From the NCBI RefSeq assembly GCF_029227915.1, contig NC_079884.1, positions 26,846,001 through 26,910,000 of the forward strand: 64,000 bases of DNA. Direction: 5' to 3'. The notes beneath the pieces are model-generated. The model was not told the origin of the DNA. It worked only from the letters and a program-made list of their open reading frames with translations, and ran no database searches. The stretch is from Hydractinia symbiolongicarpus. Lineage: Eukaryota; Cnidaria; Hydrozoa; Anthoathecata; Hydractiniidae. A program made the translations under genes and the position numbers. Positions 48,899-61,500 of the stretch are shown one piece after another. Positions within the stretch are counted from its first letter, which is position 1, and every line of letters starts with the position of its first letter.

Positions 48899-51800
48899 CT
48901 AATGTGTGTTTATCGTTACTTCATAATTCGATGTGTTTATATAATCATTGGATGACTGTTCCCGATCATGATTCAAATCAGCATAAATATTCTGCTCAGT
49001 TTTATGTAGATCCAAATCTGCGTAAAAACTATCTTCATTTGAATTTATGTTTTTACCTTTCCCCTTGTGCACGTTGTAATAAGAAGTATTTCCTTTTGGA
49101 GTAGCGCTCTTTATTTTTGCCTTGTTTGCTTGCAACTCTTGCTTGGTATTGTTGTTGTTGCTACATATGATACCTAAAAAAAAGCAATCAGTATTCGTGA
49201 ATCAAAATAAAAATGAAGATAGAAATACGTTTTAAAAGTAAGCATGAAAGACTATACACCCCTACGATAGATAACTTCATGGACTTAATGAGAATAAGAA
49301 GAATTTGAGTAAATTATGAGTATTTAAAACTTTTAAGTAAGGAATGGAGAGATCGAATCAATATTTTGTTTTAGTATCTTTCATTATCTTTTAGTACGAA
49401 AATTAAAAAAATTTAATATTTGTAATTCCACTAAACAAACTGAAGCCTATCTCGCATTCATAAAAACAGTGGTATATTTTAAGATGGACACTAAACCTGC
49501 AACTATAACATTAAAATCTTGAGAACAAGAGAAGATTTTTGAGCCAGCGTTACTTTTAACAGAAAATGCAACCTGTTTAAAGCGTGTAAAATGTGTTATA
49601 TATATGGCAGTAAATGTATAACTAAAATCCATGACAAATTAAAAATATAAGCATAGTGAAAAAGGCTAACACCAATGCGATTGAACTTTTTTTGTAAATA
49701 CACCACAACACAAGCATATGGTAAATTTAAACTCACTAAGTATTTTCGTTTTGCTAAACAAATAAAATCGAATATCAAGGATTATTTTTTCAGCTTTTCC
49801 TTCTATTTTCTTATTTTTGTTTTTCTGATAATTTGAATTGACCACTTTTTTACTTTAACAATTTTAACAAATTTTTCGAAACGTTAAAAATGAAACTTAG
49901 ATTATAAATATTACAAATTTTTACACATTATTAAGATTGAATGTGTGATTAACAGATTTTTGCCCTGAATAAAAAATTCCATCTGAATAACCTCCTAGAG
50001 GCTGTTTACATGAAAGCTGAGCCAGCCTGGTTGCAGGGTCAGCCCGTTTGCAGTGATCTCGCCTGAGTGCTATTTTTGAAGGAATTTAAATTTCGTTTGA
50101 ATGGAGAAGCGAGCTTGCCCCTTACCGAGATCTCACCTATTTTGCTTTAGTAAGCAAGCTAGATAAAACTTCATATAGACAGTAACAAGCATAATGGCCC
50201 GCCTGGGCAAGATGGTTTATCATGCTCACATAATTAAATTCTTTTGTTATGAAAATTATTTCTTTTGTTCTGCATTATTTAACGTTTTCATTGTCTAAAT
50301 CCAGCCCACCTATATAAATAGTCCGTAAAAAAATTAATTGCATTAATATAAACATTGCTTACCTCTATGTTTCAGACAAGCAATAAAAATGATAATAATA
50401 ATTTGCACAACAATAGCTGTAGCAATGGCTCCAATGATCAGCAATCTTTTATCATGGCTATCTTTAATACTCGGGGAAGCTAGAATGTAAGAAAAAAAAA
50501 TGCTATATAACTGACAACACCTACTGTAAATAATAGTTGCCACCAGTAACAAGAGAATTCGTACCAGGATTGCAATTAGCCTTAACAACACCAAAATGTA
50601 AGAATAAGAAGCCAAAATTTTTTCCATGAATTAAATTGGGAGCAGACAGGCTGTCCTACATGTAAACATCCACTTATACAGTTAAAAACATCAGAAAATA
50701 GAAATGCAAAAACTTTATTTAAATCTTCACAGAGGTTTAAACTTTTGTTTTTTTTAAAGAAGTGCCTTGATTTTTTTTTAATTGAACTGAATAAAAATTT
50801 CTCAAAAGATTTGTCACATTCATGTTGTTGGAATTTGTCACTATTTATTTTGATCTATTAACAGCACATTGCTTTTGGCATATAACTTTACAACAAAAAA
50901 CAACTTATGGTTATATGATCTTGGTGAAAATAAGTGTAGATAACTACGGATTCTTTTGTGCTTATCTCTCAAAAAAATATACAGACTATTTCTATATTAG
51001 ACACAGGTTGAACTTGTCAATGTTTACAGTGGATCCAAATTCAATTAGGTGCTAAAAGTTGCTGGCGTTAGCAAGATTATTTTCGAAATGGATTGTTTCG
51101 TTTTGGCATGTTCTGGCTGCAAAGTAATTGACACTATTGAGGTAGATATATAAAAAGCCTGAAAACTGTAGGGACAACTGTAAAATGTCTTGATACAAAC
51201 TAATTCCAGGTAAAAAATAATTTGATGGCAACATAGGGATTATAAATGACATCACCCATGCCAAAATAATTTCTCATATGTTACTGATGCTATGGTTTTG
51301 ATTTTTGGTGGACTAGGAATGGAGGTAGGAAGACGGGTTGTTAAAAATATCTAAGGGTTTGTGTTAACACAAACACATTTTTTAATATAATTTAAATATC
51401 TAATTCATCAAATAACAACTAAAGAGTAGTTTTGAATAGTTAAAAAATTAAAAATATTGTTGTAATCTGGCATTATTTCAAAAAACTACTGGTCTTGTAT
51501 ATGCTATAACACACTATTTGTGTGAAGATATCTATTATTACGTCAAAGTTCAACGCTAAAACGGGACATGCTGTTATATTATCGAAAAAAATTGTGCTAC
51601 TTCAAAAAAAATATCTATTTTCTTAAAAAAAAAAAACAAGAAGTATTTAGAATGGTGTTTTAAGCGTCAAAATATATTTCTTTTCCTGTTTTATTTATCT
51701 ATTTTTATGATAGAGAGAAAATCTCTGCCATTTACATAAAAATGTATATGTTTAAAACACCAAATTTTACTATTTTTCCTATTATGAGTTTAATTTTTTT

Positions 51801-54800
51801 ATACCTTTAAGTTTTTAAGACAGAATTTCACAAGGCGGATTGTGAATAACAAATTTGATGAATACAAAATGTGCAAATTTAAAATGTCTAGAAAAAAAGT
51901 GAAAATTCAACTTTGGAACCGCTATAATCAACAGTTTTGAGCATAACTACACAGTGATAAAAAACAATCTACTCCACAAGAGACTTTGTTAAAACAAGGT
52001 GATTTGCTAAAGTGATATGCCCAAAAACAATTTATTTCTGTGTCAATAAAATAAATGTCAAACAGGGAAGATTATACAACACTTTGAAAGTTCTCTTTTC
52101 TCATATAAGTAACAACACCATTTTAACTAACCGTTAAGTCCTAGAGGTTGACAAAACGATTCAACTTCTTGATAATCGGTATATGTATCATTTTCAGCAC
52201 TAAAACATTCTCTTTTCTGAAGGTCAATACACTTGTTTCCAGATGGTTTCCTAGATATTATAGACCATTCTTTACAATTAACAGCTATTTCTCTATATTC
52301 TTCATGTGATGCACCTGTTAAAGTATTATTACATTGCTTTCTTTGCACTAACGTTTTTTTTGCACCTATTTTAGAAATTGTCACCCACTCAGAACATGTC
52401 TGTAAGCAACCTAAGAAAAAAAGAAAACCAAATTTCATAAAAAAAGACAAAGAGCAAAAATACAATCAAAGTCGAATATAAGAAGCTTTACCTTTGTAGT
52501 AACAACCTTCTGACAAGCAAACATTGCACGTATTATTAAGAACTTCTTCCCTTGTGCAGACATATACTTTTAGTTTTAATGGATATCTACCATCTTCAGT
52601 TGCATTGCAACTTCCACCAATCATATTGTTTATATTTTCCTCGGTTCGAAAACCAGTGCCTAGGATAAAAAAGGTGATCAGATAGGTTTGATGTGTACGA
52701 CAAAAAAATTATATAATCCTTAAAATGAATGCAAAGAATATTAAACTGTGCACTGAAGAGTACATCTAGTCTGAAGTTGCAAATGCTTCAAGATCAACTA
52801 TCCTGCTTCATTTTAAATGTTGTTCCTTTGGAATTATTGACTAACTAGGAAGTGATTTATGGAACAGGCTGCTACAGGCATATTTAGCAGTTTATATTGC
52901 CGTCAGAATGGATATTCTTTAAGGTAATAAAACTTTCAATTAGTTAATCTTTTTACTAGTGATGCTGAATTGAACAGAGGAAAACTTACCAATAAAATAA
53001 TAAGTGTGACCTTCAATAAACTGCAGCTGGTCAGGAAATACAATATACCGAAATACGATACGCCAATAAGTACGTGAATTTTTATTACAATTCAAAAACT
53101 TCCAACCACCTGAAAAGTGATTTAAAAAGTGATAGTTACAATGTCTACTGCCAAATTTAAACAAACAACAACTTAGTTCACACATATTTGGTTGATTTTT
53201 GATGTCATTCAGTGTACATAGCTCAAAAATATTTATGAATAGATGAGCCCACACACGCGCAAATGCTATCCAGGCGTGCAAAAAGTGGACATTGCTTTTG
53301 AAAAATAGCAATGTTCACCTGGAAAGCTATTTTAGAACATTTCTCTTCTTCATTTTACTGAATGATTTAAACATTGAACATTATTCATTAAAGTTTGGTT
53401 TGTGTCTTCTTATGGTTTTACAACTTAAATTATTATTCAGTATAATTCTAATATCATTTTTGTTTAATGTATTTAAAAAAGGATATTATTTTTAAATTAT
53501 AACAGGAAAGAGATTTAAAGAATTCTTTTTTTTTCCTTTATTAAGAAATGTTACACAATAATCCTATGCGAAGAATGTTGCATATTGCTCATTTGCAATT
53601 TAATTTTTGTCACAATCCCCTGAAAGACCTGTTTTTAAAAAACATTGCTAGTATAAATATTCTGCACATTCTCATTCTAATTTGATTTTTTAAAAACGAA
53701 TATTTATAGTATAAGTCTTTAAGTAAAAAGAATATCTTGAGGACCAAGGCTCACAAATTTAAAAAATGTACACAGTTCTTTTGCACACTGTAACAAACAA
53801 TTTAGGCCCAACTTGTTATCAATCGTTAGTTCTCCTATAAAATTAGTGAGTTTACACTAAAGTTACATTCAGATCAAATAACCTGAAATATGTAAAATTA
53901 ACTGCCATTTTCACACCAAAAAAGTCATTCGGACTACTGAAGCTTTAAACAAATGACATCTTCTACCAAATGGGCATTCAGGAACTTTATGGAATTAGCA
54001 CCTGTTTAATTCCCCAGCCCTTTCATTTATTCATTAATTCTCATTCTCATTTTTTTAAATGGTATTATAGGGTACAATACATAATACATATATTTTGTCA
54101 GAAACAAAGAAGTATGTTTTTTATTGAATTACCATTATTGTTATTCTAAATCTTACCAGTTGCATTGCAGGTATCATATGCTTTCTTGTCTTGATCCAAG
54201 AAATAGAAATTTTCATAAGTGTCCTGATAATTGGCATAAGCATGATGATCAGCATTAGGACAAACAAAATCTATGTAGTCGTCTTGTTCTACACGAATAG
54301 TGTGATCCTGACAAGCAAACCTAAACATACGTGTATAAATACAAGGAAAACTAAATTTGCTGAACTTGACAGAATTTTTGAATTAGAAACAGATAAGAAA
54401 CAGAGAAGAGCAAGAAAAATGGATAAATGCAAAATCATTACAAAGCAATTAACTTTGTACCAGGACTTGTAAATGTGGTACAACCAACAACTTACACAGA
54501 TGCATTAGACCATCCAAGGACAGTAAAAGTCTGCTCTTCCTCAGTTCAGGTGTCAGGAAGTTAAACAAATAGTCAAAAACAGTACAATGAAGCTTCATAA
54601 TTAACTGAGACTCAAAAAGAGGTCTGAAAATGGAAGCACAGAACTTTTACAAATCTCTTAATATAATTTTGATTAGGGAGGCATGAAATTTCCTGTGCAA
54701 CACAGTTAAGAATAATAACAATTATAATGCTGATAATTCTATTCATGATAAACAACAAGAAAAAAAGAATACTTACACATGGTTTCGAGAATGTACAACA

Positions 54801-54895
54801 ATAGATGGTAAATGTTGAGTGCGATAACCAAACGTCAGACTTGATACCAAGTGTGCGAATATTAAATAATATTTTGTTGTTGCGACTTGACTCAT
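48899..54895 (-). CDS. Receptor gene B: ephrin-fold ectodomain with ITAM-like tail (413 aa)
   Basis: Predicted type I surface receptor. Exons: 54895-54777, 54320-54157, 53109-52990, 52659-52492, 52410-52132, 50479-50363, 49173-48899; every join keeps frame. Signal peptide at about residues 1-23. The ephrin-like domain is encoded by exons 2-4: DFVCP, NYQDTYENFYFLD, YDTCNAT, then LNCN, FPDQLQFIEGHTYYFIG, then GGSCN and LKLKVYVC, with all four core cysteines present. Exon 5 encodes two Cys/Trp repeats (CSEWVTISK... and CKEWSIISR...). Membrane span 296-319. The 94-residue tail holds two YADL motifs at Tyr373 and Tyr386 separated by nine residues (ITAM-like; classical spacing is 6-8), plus YYN at 354 and YIN at 400, which fit Grb2-type pYxN sites, and Tyr406. 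It is a tandem duplicate of gene C for exons 1-5 only. Signalling is inferred from motifs. Confidence 0.9.
49985..50240. repeat. GC-richer repeat-like insertion in the last intron of gene B
   Basis: About 250 bp, starting near cctagaggctgtttacatg and ending near tggcccgcctgggc, compositionally unlike the AT-rich intron around it. The ends are only weakly complementary. Probably an old transposon; class not recognised. Confidence 0.35.
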
Positions 54896-55825
54896 TGTTT
54901 AATTAACTTCTGTTTTTCTAAAAACAGGTCCAGGATTATGTTTAGAGATTGAGTACTTCTTAATTATAGAGGAATATATTAGCAACAGCACTTGAATCAA
55001 GTTTTTTTTCCAGTACCTACTTTCACGTGTAAACGCAAAAAAATGAAACTTTTTTTTTAAAAAAAACAAGAACTAACAGGCAAAACTGTCTAAATGAACT
55101 TAAGGCAACAGTCATGGCTGCATTGATACCAGAATTACATATGACAATTAAAATATTTTTTTTAAAGTTTTTTATAACTGTTTTTTTAAAGCTAGTGTTT
55201 GTTATAACTTGGTTTCTTAACAAACAAATATGTTTATACAATAAAAATTATCAAACTTTCAAAAATTCTTTCAAATTAAGATGGTTTTGTTCTTTAAAAT
55301 ATCCTGTATACCAATTAAAAACAGGTCAAAATTTACTTACCTTGGCTTTACCTTAAAAGGTGTCAGAAATAAACAGAAACACAAATAAAGAAGAAAATGA
55401 TAACGTTTGGTTGTGTGCCACTTTCTTCTTTAAAAATCATTTAACCTACTTAAATCAGAGGTTAATGGTGTTAGTTAAGGAAATGGTAAACATTTAATTA
55501 CCAGGTGACACTGGCAACATTTTTAATTGCAAAATTTCACAAAGCAGTTGCCCACATTAACATGTTTCAATTGTCCTCCCTACTGCAATTTAATAGTTAT
55601 AAACAAAACCATTAGGGGCAATGATTTAGCATTTAAATGACTTTACATTACTATACAGGTAATTTTTTTAAATATTCAATAAGATATTCGGCTTAACTAA
55701 CTTTACTATAATTTAAAATACATAATCTTGATGTAGTTTTGCAGAAAATATTATTTTCCTCTCAATAAATCTGATGTACTTTATATCTACATACTTTGCT
55801 AAATTAATATAGTATCCCAAAATAC

Positions 55826-55915
55826 CTTTTCTCTTCTGCAACAAAATCCAGTTGACATTATCTGTGCTGGCAGCTCCAGTAGCTATGTATTTATATACAC
55901 CTGCCATTGTATCTT
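55826..55915 (-). pseudogene. Orphan receptor exon, related to the membrane-proximal exon of gene C
   Basis: A 90-bp open segment preceded by tatgcag and followed by G|gtattt, phase 1 at both ends like the receptor exons. It encodes AGVYKYIATGAAS, clearly related to SGVYKYVAIGTS of gene C exon 6. After that, the hydrophobic membrane span is replaced by polar sequence (STDNVNWILLQKRKG). No ephrin or Cys-repeat exon lies nearby. It may be a relic of a third copy, or a spare cassette downstream of gene C. Confidence 0.6.
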
Positions 55916-56630
55916 CTGCATAAAGTATTTCTAAACAATAACATTTCTACCAAATTATTTAAAATGTTGTTAAGTTAGAGGACAAATGAAACCACCTTCA
56001 ATTATATTTTGATAATAACAAACAACTTGCAAGTCACGAAAGATATAACACAAACTGATCGGTGCCTGAAAAGATTTTGCTAATCTAGTCAAAATTTCAT
56101 TATTACAACTACAATTTACAAATTTGAATGATTGTGGAAATTTCTGCATCAACAATATTTTGGTATGTTTTTGCTATTTATGACTGGTAAAGTTGATAGT
56201 TTAAAACAGTCACAAAATTACAACTAGAAAATATTGTATGCAAATCAAACCTCGAAGATGGGAAAACAGAAGTTGATGTAATTATCTCTTTCATGCTCGG
56301 ATCCCTTTTTTATAAGAGTTGGTTAACAACATCAATCATTTATTTTTTTTCATTCCTCGCAATTGTGTTTTGATCCAGAAAGTGTGTTATATTCTTCACA
56401 TAGTCATTAAATTGTGTTAATGCACGAGTTCTTTCTTGAAGGTATGATTGAATAATAATTTTGATGTATATTTTTAAAATATCTAAATATATTATTTTTA
56501 TAAAGCAACAACTTGTTTTCATTTAAAAACAGCAAGTAAACAAGACTGGCAACAAAAATAACATTCACTCTATTGAATGTGTGAGACTATACAGATAACA
56601 ATTTTTAGACAGATAACTTGATCAGTTTAC

Positions 56631-56949
56631 ACTACGTCCTTCAAAATCGTTAGAAATGTACAAATTTTATTAGAAAATCGAAAACATCGTCAGTTTAGTA
56701 CGACATTTCGATGCAAGTCCGATATCACCGTTAGAATCTCAACCAAGAATCTCAGTTTTTTTCGAAATAAATGAAACCAAGTTTTTTGTCTTGGTTATTT
56801 TGACTTGGTTTCGATAATTTCGATTAGAAAATTTTTTTTAAACACGGGTTCGGTTATTTCGTTTTTCTATCGCCAAGATTTGAGTTTAACTCAGTTGTTT
56901 TATTTTCATTTCGTTTTTTTTTTAAATTTTATTGAACATTGGTAATTAC
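56631..56949. mobile_element. Insertion of about 318 bp in one copy of a duplicated flank
   Basis: The sequence before 56,630 and after 56,949 is continuous in the other copy near 48,100-48,125 (gatcagtttaccactgttca). So this segment was inserted after the duplication, or lost from the other copy. A short TTAC is present at both edges. The interior is AT-rich with no coding. Confidence 0.55.
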
Positions 56950-58543
56950 CACTGTTCAATGAAATTACAAAGACTAACAGTGAGAGATTTACAGGATAAA
57001 TTTATTTAAAAGGAACAAAGATTAATTTTTTATCCTATCCACAATAACAAAGATAACAAAGAAATATATATGAAGCTCTGTGCTTAAATAAAAAACTACC
57101 TCATAAAAACTTTGATTTATAGAAGAGGTAAATGTTTCTATATTTGATTTTTTGATTAAAGGAACTTTTTTTTCTGAACTCGATTTAAGGTTACTTTCTT
57201 CAACACAGACAAATTTACCAGGCGTCAGGTAAATTAAAGAAAATTAACATGATTGAGTTTAAAATTTCTGTTTTCATAACTATTAGTGCAGTTAAAAAAA
57301 ATACTATACCCATTTATTATAAAATAAAATACAGCTTATTAAATATTAAAAAATAATGACAATCCAAAAGTTTTGGTAACCATTTTTTTTAGACGGAAGT
57401 CGTGGCTTTGTTAACACCAAATAATTAGAAGAAGAAATACTGTATTAGACAAATTTTTGTTCTATAGAGTAAACGACGTCAGTTTACCTTCCACTTATGC
57501 ACCAATGTGTAAAAAGTACAAAAAATTGAAAACAAAACTTTGTTCTTCAGATTCCCATTGCTTTTATCACACTAGTGCTAAAAATGATACACCTATTAAA
57601 TAAAAAATAACTCTAAAGTTATTATAACTCTAAAGTTATTAAATAACAAGCGGAATAACAAACAATAAATACAAAATATTGTTGAGCATTTTCTTTCAGC
57701 CCTATCTAAGAGCACTACTAAAATGATTAAGTTTTATTAAAAGTCATGCAATTTGCATTGCAAAATTTTGCCCAATTGCCTTATAATCCATTAATACATG
57801 TAAGTTTTGATGAGCATGTTACATCATAATTTACTGTCATTAGTAATTTATGTAGAAACCTTAAATTTGATGTCCAAATGTTAAATAAAAATGGACAGAC
57901 TACAACGTAATGCGAAAACTATATTAAATATTAAATAAAATGTGTTGCTCAGTAGCGAAACAAAAAATTAATCAAAAATATAAATTTATATAACAAAAAA
58001 ATAACATTGCTTATAATAACAAAAAGTAATAACATTGCTTAGTACATTGGATCGTACTACACAAAACGTAGTGTAAAACTAATATAATGTTGTACTTTCA
58101 CCCTCTAGACATTACATTTTTATACCCTTAATATTTAACTATTTACATTGTAGCTAATATAAATAAATGAATTTTTACAGCTTATTTAGATAATAATTGT
58201 GATGTACTGTGAACATTGAAAGACACTAAAGCTCCTCAAAAACTAATTGGAAAACCATCAAACCATCAAGACATATTTAAAAAATGGTTAACTTAAGAAG
58301 AAGTATACGTTACGAAGTTGCCTTACTTATCATGCCTGTCAACGGCTTTGGTGCTGGATTAAAAATATTTTCTTACAGAGCAATTAAAATTTGATTACAT
58401 GTTCCTTCACTGATTAGTTTAACTGACACTATAGTAGCCTTTAAAAATTATTAAATCAAATTAAGTCAAATTATAATATTTATATACAACCATCCAAGAA
58501 AAATTACACTTTTTTATAACAAAAATAATATACATGCAGCATG

Positions 58544-61500
58544 CTATGAAACGGTTATATGCTCTGTGTTAGGTGATGGCTCTATTTTTGTCATAGCCAA
58601 GTTACCATCGAACTGGTCATAACCACTGTTTCGAGCATATGCCCCATTTACAGTTCCCATACCTGAAATAATGAAAAAGATAACAAATACAACTCATAAA
58701 CAATTGTTGTAATTACTGTGATCATTCCTCATGCATGACAACAAAACAGATAAGTGAAACAACTATTGTTCTTTTGTGTTAACTACTATTTCTTGGCTGG
58801 AAAAAAGAAGAAATGCTAAAAAATGAACAGCTAAAGGAATGTCAAAAATATATAAGAAAACAAAGAAACAGACAAGGTGCAAACCCACCAACCAACCAAC
58901 TCACCGTTACCATAGGAGGGAACTTTTTTACTTATTTTGTTACGTTGATGTTGTCGATGACACATCCCACCAAAAAACAAACCAACAATAAAAAAGAAGA
59001 TGGAAGTCCCTATAGCTACGTATTTGTAAACGCCAGAATCATCTTTTTCCCCAGTCTGAGGAGCACCTAAAAACAATTGAAAATAATTTATTTAAATTAC
59101 ATGTTCTTACTGTGTTTTCTTTTGTCATAAAAGCTTGAAAATATAATCTGAAAATCAAACTTAACAAACTTTAAAACAATTTATACATAATAATTTATAT
59201 AACTTTATTGGAACCTGTTAGTGGGACCAAAATTTCAGATAATAATTAAATGTACTTATTCCAAATAATAAATAATACTAGGCTGTATAACAGTCAATCA
59301 GTACATGATAGCAATTGTAATGTCTTGAACTACAAGAAATTTTTATCACTTACACTTAATGTTACTCATGTCGTGACATTTAATTTGTTGATTAACTTTT
59401 CAGACATGTTTTTTCAGTAACTTTAAAGTAACACACAGAAACAGTCTTCATACTATTATATGGACTAGTCGAGAAGGTCCATGGAAACATCCACGTAGGC
59501 AGAAGAACAATAAAAACAAACTGTTATTTAAATTTTGAAGACGTTAGCAATGACCTGTCGATACACAATCTTTTTTCAAAAATTTGTCTGGCTGATGCCT
59601 ATATTGTGTAGAGCTTGAACAGTGATCAAGAAAATGTACAGCATCATGTACTTTTGAGAAACTATTAGAGAGATATTGGGGTTTAAAGGTTTCTCGATGA
59701 CGTCATCAACCTGTGCATTACAAAACAGAATCGGGCACCCAGGTTTGGGAAACTTATTTGATCCCAGATTGTCCCTAGTGGTCCCTAGTTACCCACCTGG
59801 TGAAAAATGACTGACGTCACAACCTAGTTTCCAAGTTATTTGGCCTCAAAGTTCTAAATGCAATACATGGCTTCACCAATCTTATTAAACACGATGTCAG
59901 TGTGTAAACGCACTGACGTCTCGCTACAATGTCAGAAAGATTACCAAATTGGACATAACTTCTTTGGCAACATTAAAGGAAAATGAATATATTCACTTTG
60001 GTGGTCACAGATAGACACAACTTTTGTATTAATTTGGGCGATACTGCTAGAATTTTTTTGATTATCCTTGTATGAATAAAAGTAAAATTAACATTGAAAC
60101 TAACCAGTAGGTGGGTGTGGTTGACAAAACGATTCAAATTCTTGATAATCAGTATATTTATTATTTTCAGCACTAAAACATTCTCTTTTCTCAAAATAAA
60201 TACACTTGTTCCCAGATGTGTTTGTAGATACAGTATGCCATTCTTTACAATTAACAGCTATTTCTCTATATTCTTCATGTGATGCACCTGTTAAAGTACT
60301 ATTACATTGCTTTCTTTGCACTAAAGTTTTTTTTTCACCTACTTTAGAAATTGTCACCCACTCAGAACATGTCTGTAAGCAACCTAAGAAAAAAAGAAAA
60401 CCAAATTTCATAAAAAAAGACAAAGAGCAAAAATACAATCAAAGCCGAATATAAGAAGCTTTACCTTTGTAGTAACAACCTTCTGACAAGCAAACATTGC
60501 ATGTATTATTAAGAACTTCTTCCCTTGTGCATACATATACTTTTAGTTTTAATGGATATCTACCATCTTCAGTTGCATTGCAACTTCCACCAATCTTATT
60601 GTTTATATTTTCCTTGGTTCGAAAACCAGTGCCTAGGAAGAAAAAAAAGGTAATGGAATAGGTTTGCTGTATACAAAAAAAAGTTATATAAAACTTAAAA
60701 TGAATGCAAAGAATATTAAACTGTGCACTGGATAGTACATCTGGCCTGAAATTGAAATGCTTCAAGTTCAACTATCCTGCTTCATTTTAAATGTTGTCCC
60801 TTTGAATCATTGACTAACTGACTTATGGAGCAGGCTACTACAGGCATATTTAGCAGTTTATATAGTGGTCAGAATTGATGTTCTTTAAGGTAATCAAACT
60901 TCCAATTAGTTAACCTTCTTACTGGTAATGTTGGTTTGAAGAGAGAAAAACTTACCAATAAAATAATATGTGTGACCTGGAAAAAACTGCAGCTGGTCAG
61001 GAAATACTATATTACGAAATACGATAAGCCAATGACTACGTGATTTTTCATTACAATTCAAAAATTTCCAACCACCTGAAATTAAAAAATATAGGTGCCT
61101 ACTTTTTGAAATTTTGTAATGCTGATGATTTATCTTCTTATATAATACACTGTCTGTACGCTGGGAAACTTACTTTTAGACATGATATCAATAAAAAAAA
61201 ACAAATTGGTGTTAATCACATTTTAAAGGAGAACTAACAAAAAAACATTTTTATATATCACGAAAACAAAATGGCATAAAATTTTTTTTAATTTTTAAAT
61301 CTTAGTTCCAAAAAAAATGATAATTATGATGTACCCTGCCATTATTGAACAAACATCAACTTGGTTCCTACATATTTTGTTGATTTGCCACATGGTGTAC
61401 AAGGCTCAAAAAGATTTGTAGATGGATCACTCACTAGAAAATTCCATGAGATGTATACTATCGCATGCGCTCACACCCACACAAATGCTATCGAGATGTG

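Larger units (their letters stand above)
54896..58543. other. Spacer between tandem receptor genes B and C
   Basis: It holds the presumed promoter of B and the 3' flank of C. It includes an orphan receptor exon at 55,826-55,915, the copy of the 3' flanking duplication (56,220-57,000) and an insertion at 56,631-56,949 absent from the other copy. The remainder is AT-rich with no recognised gene. Confidence 0.6.

Noticed and set aside
52233-52481. 82-residue plus-strand open frame repeated at 60,206-60,454
   Set aside because: Antisense shadow of receptor exon 5 and intron 4, conserved only because the exon is duplicated.
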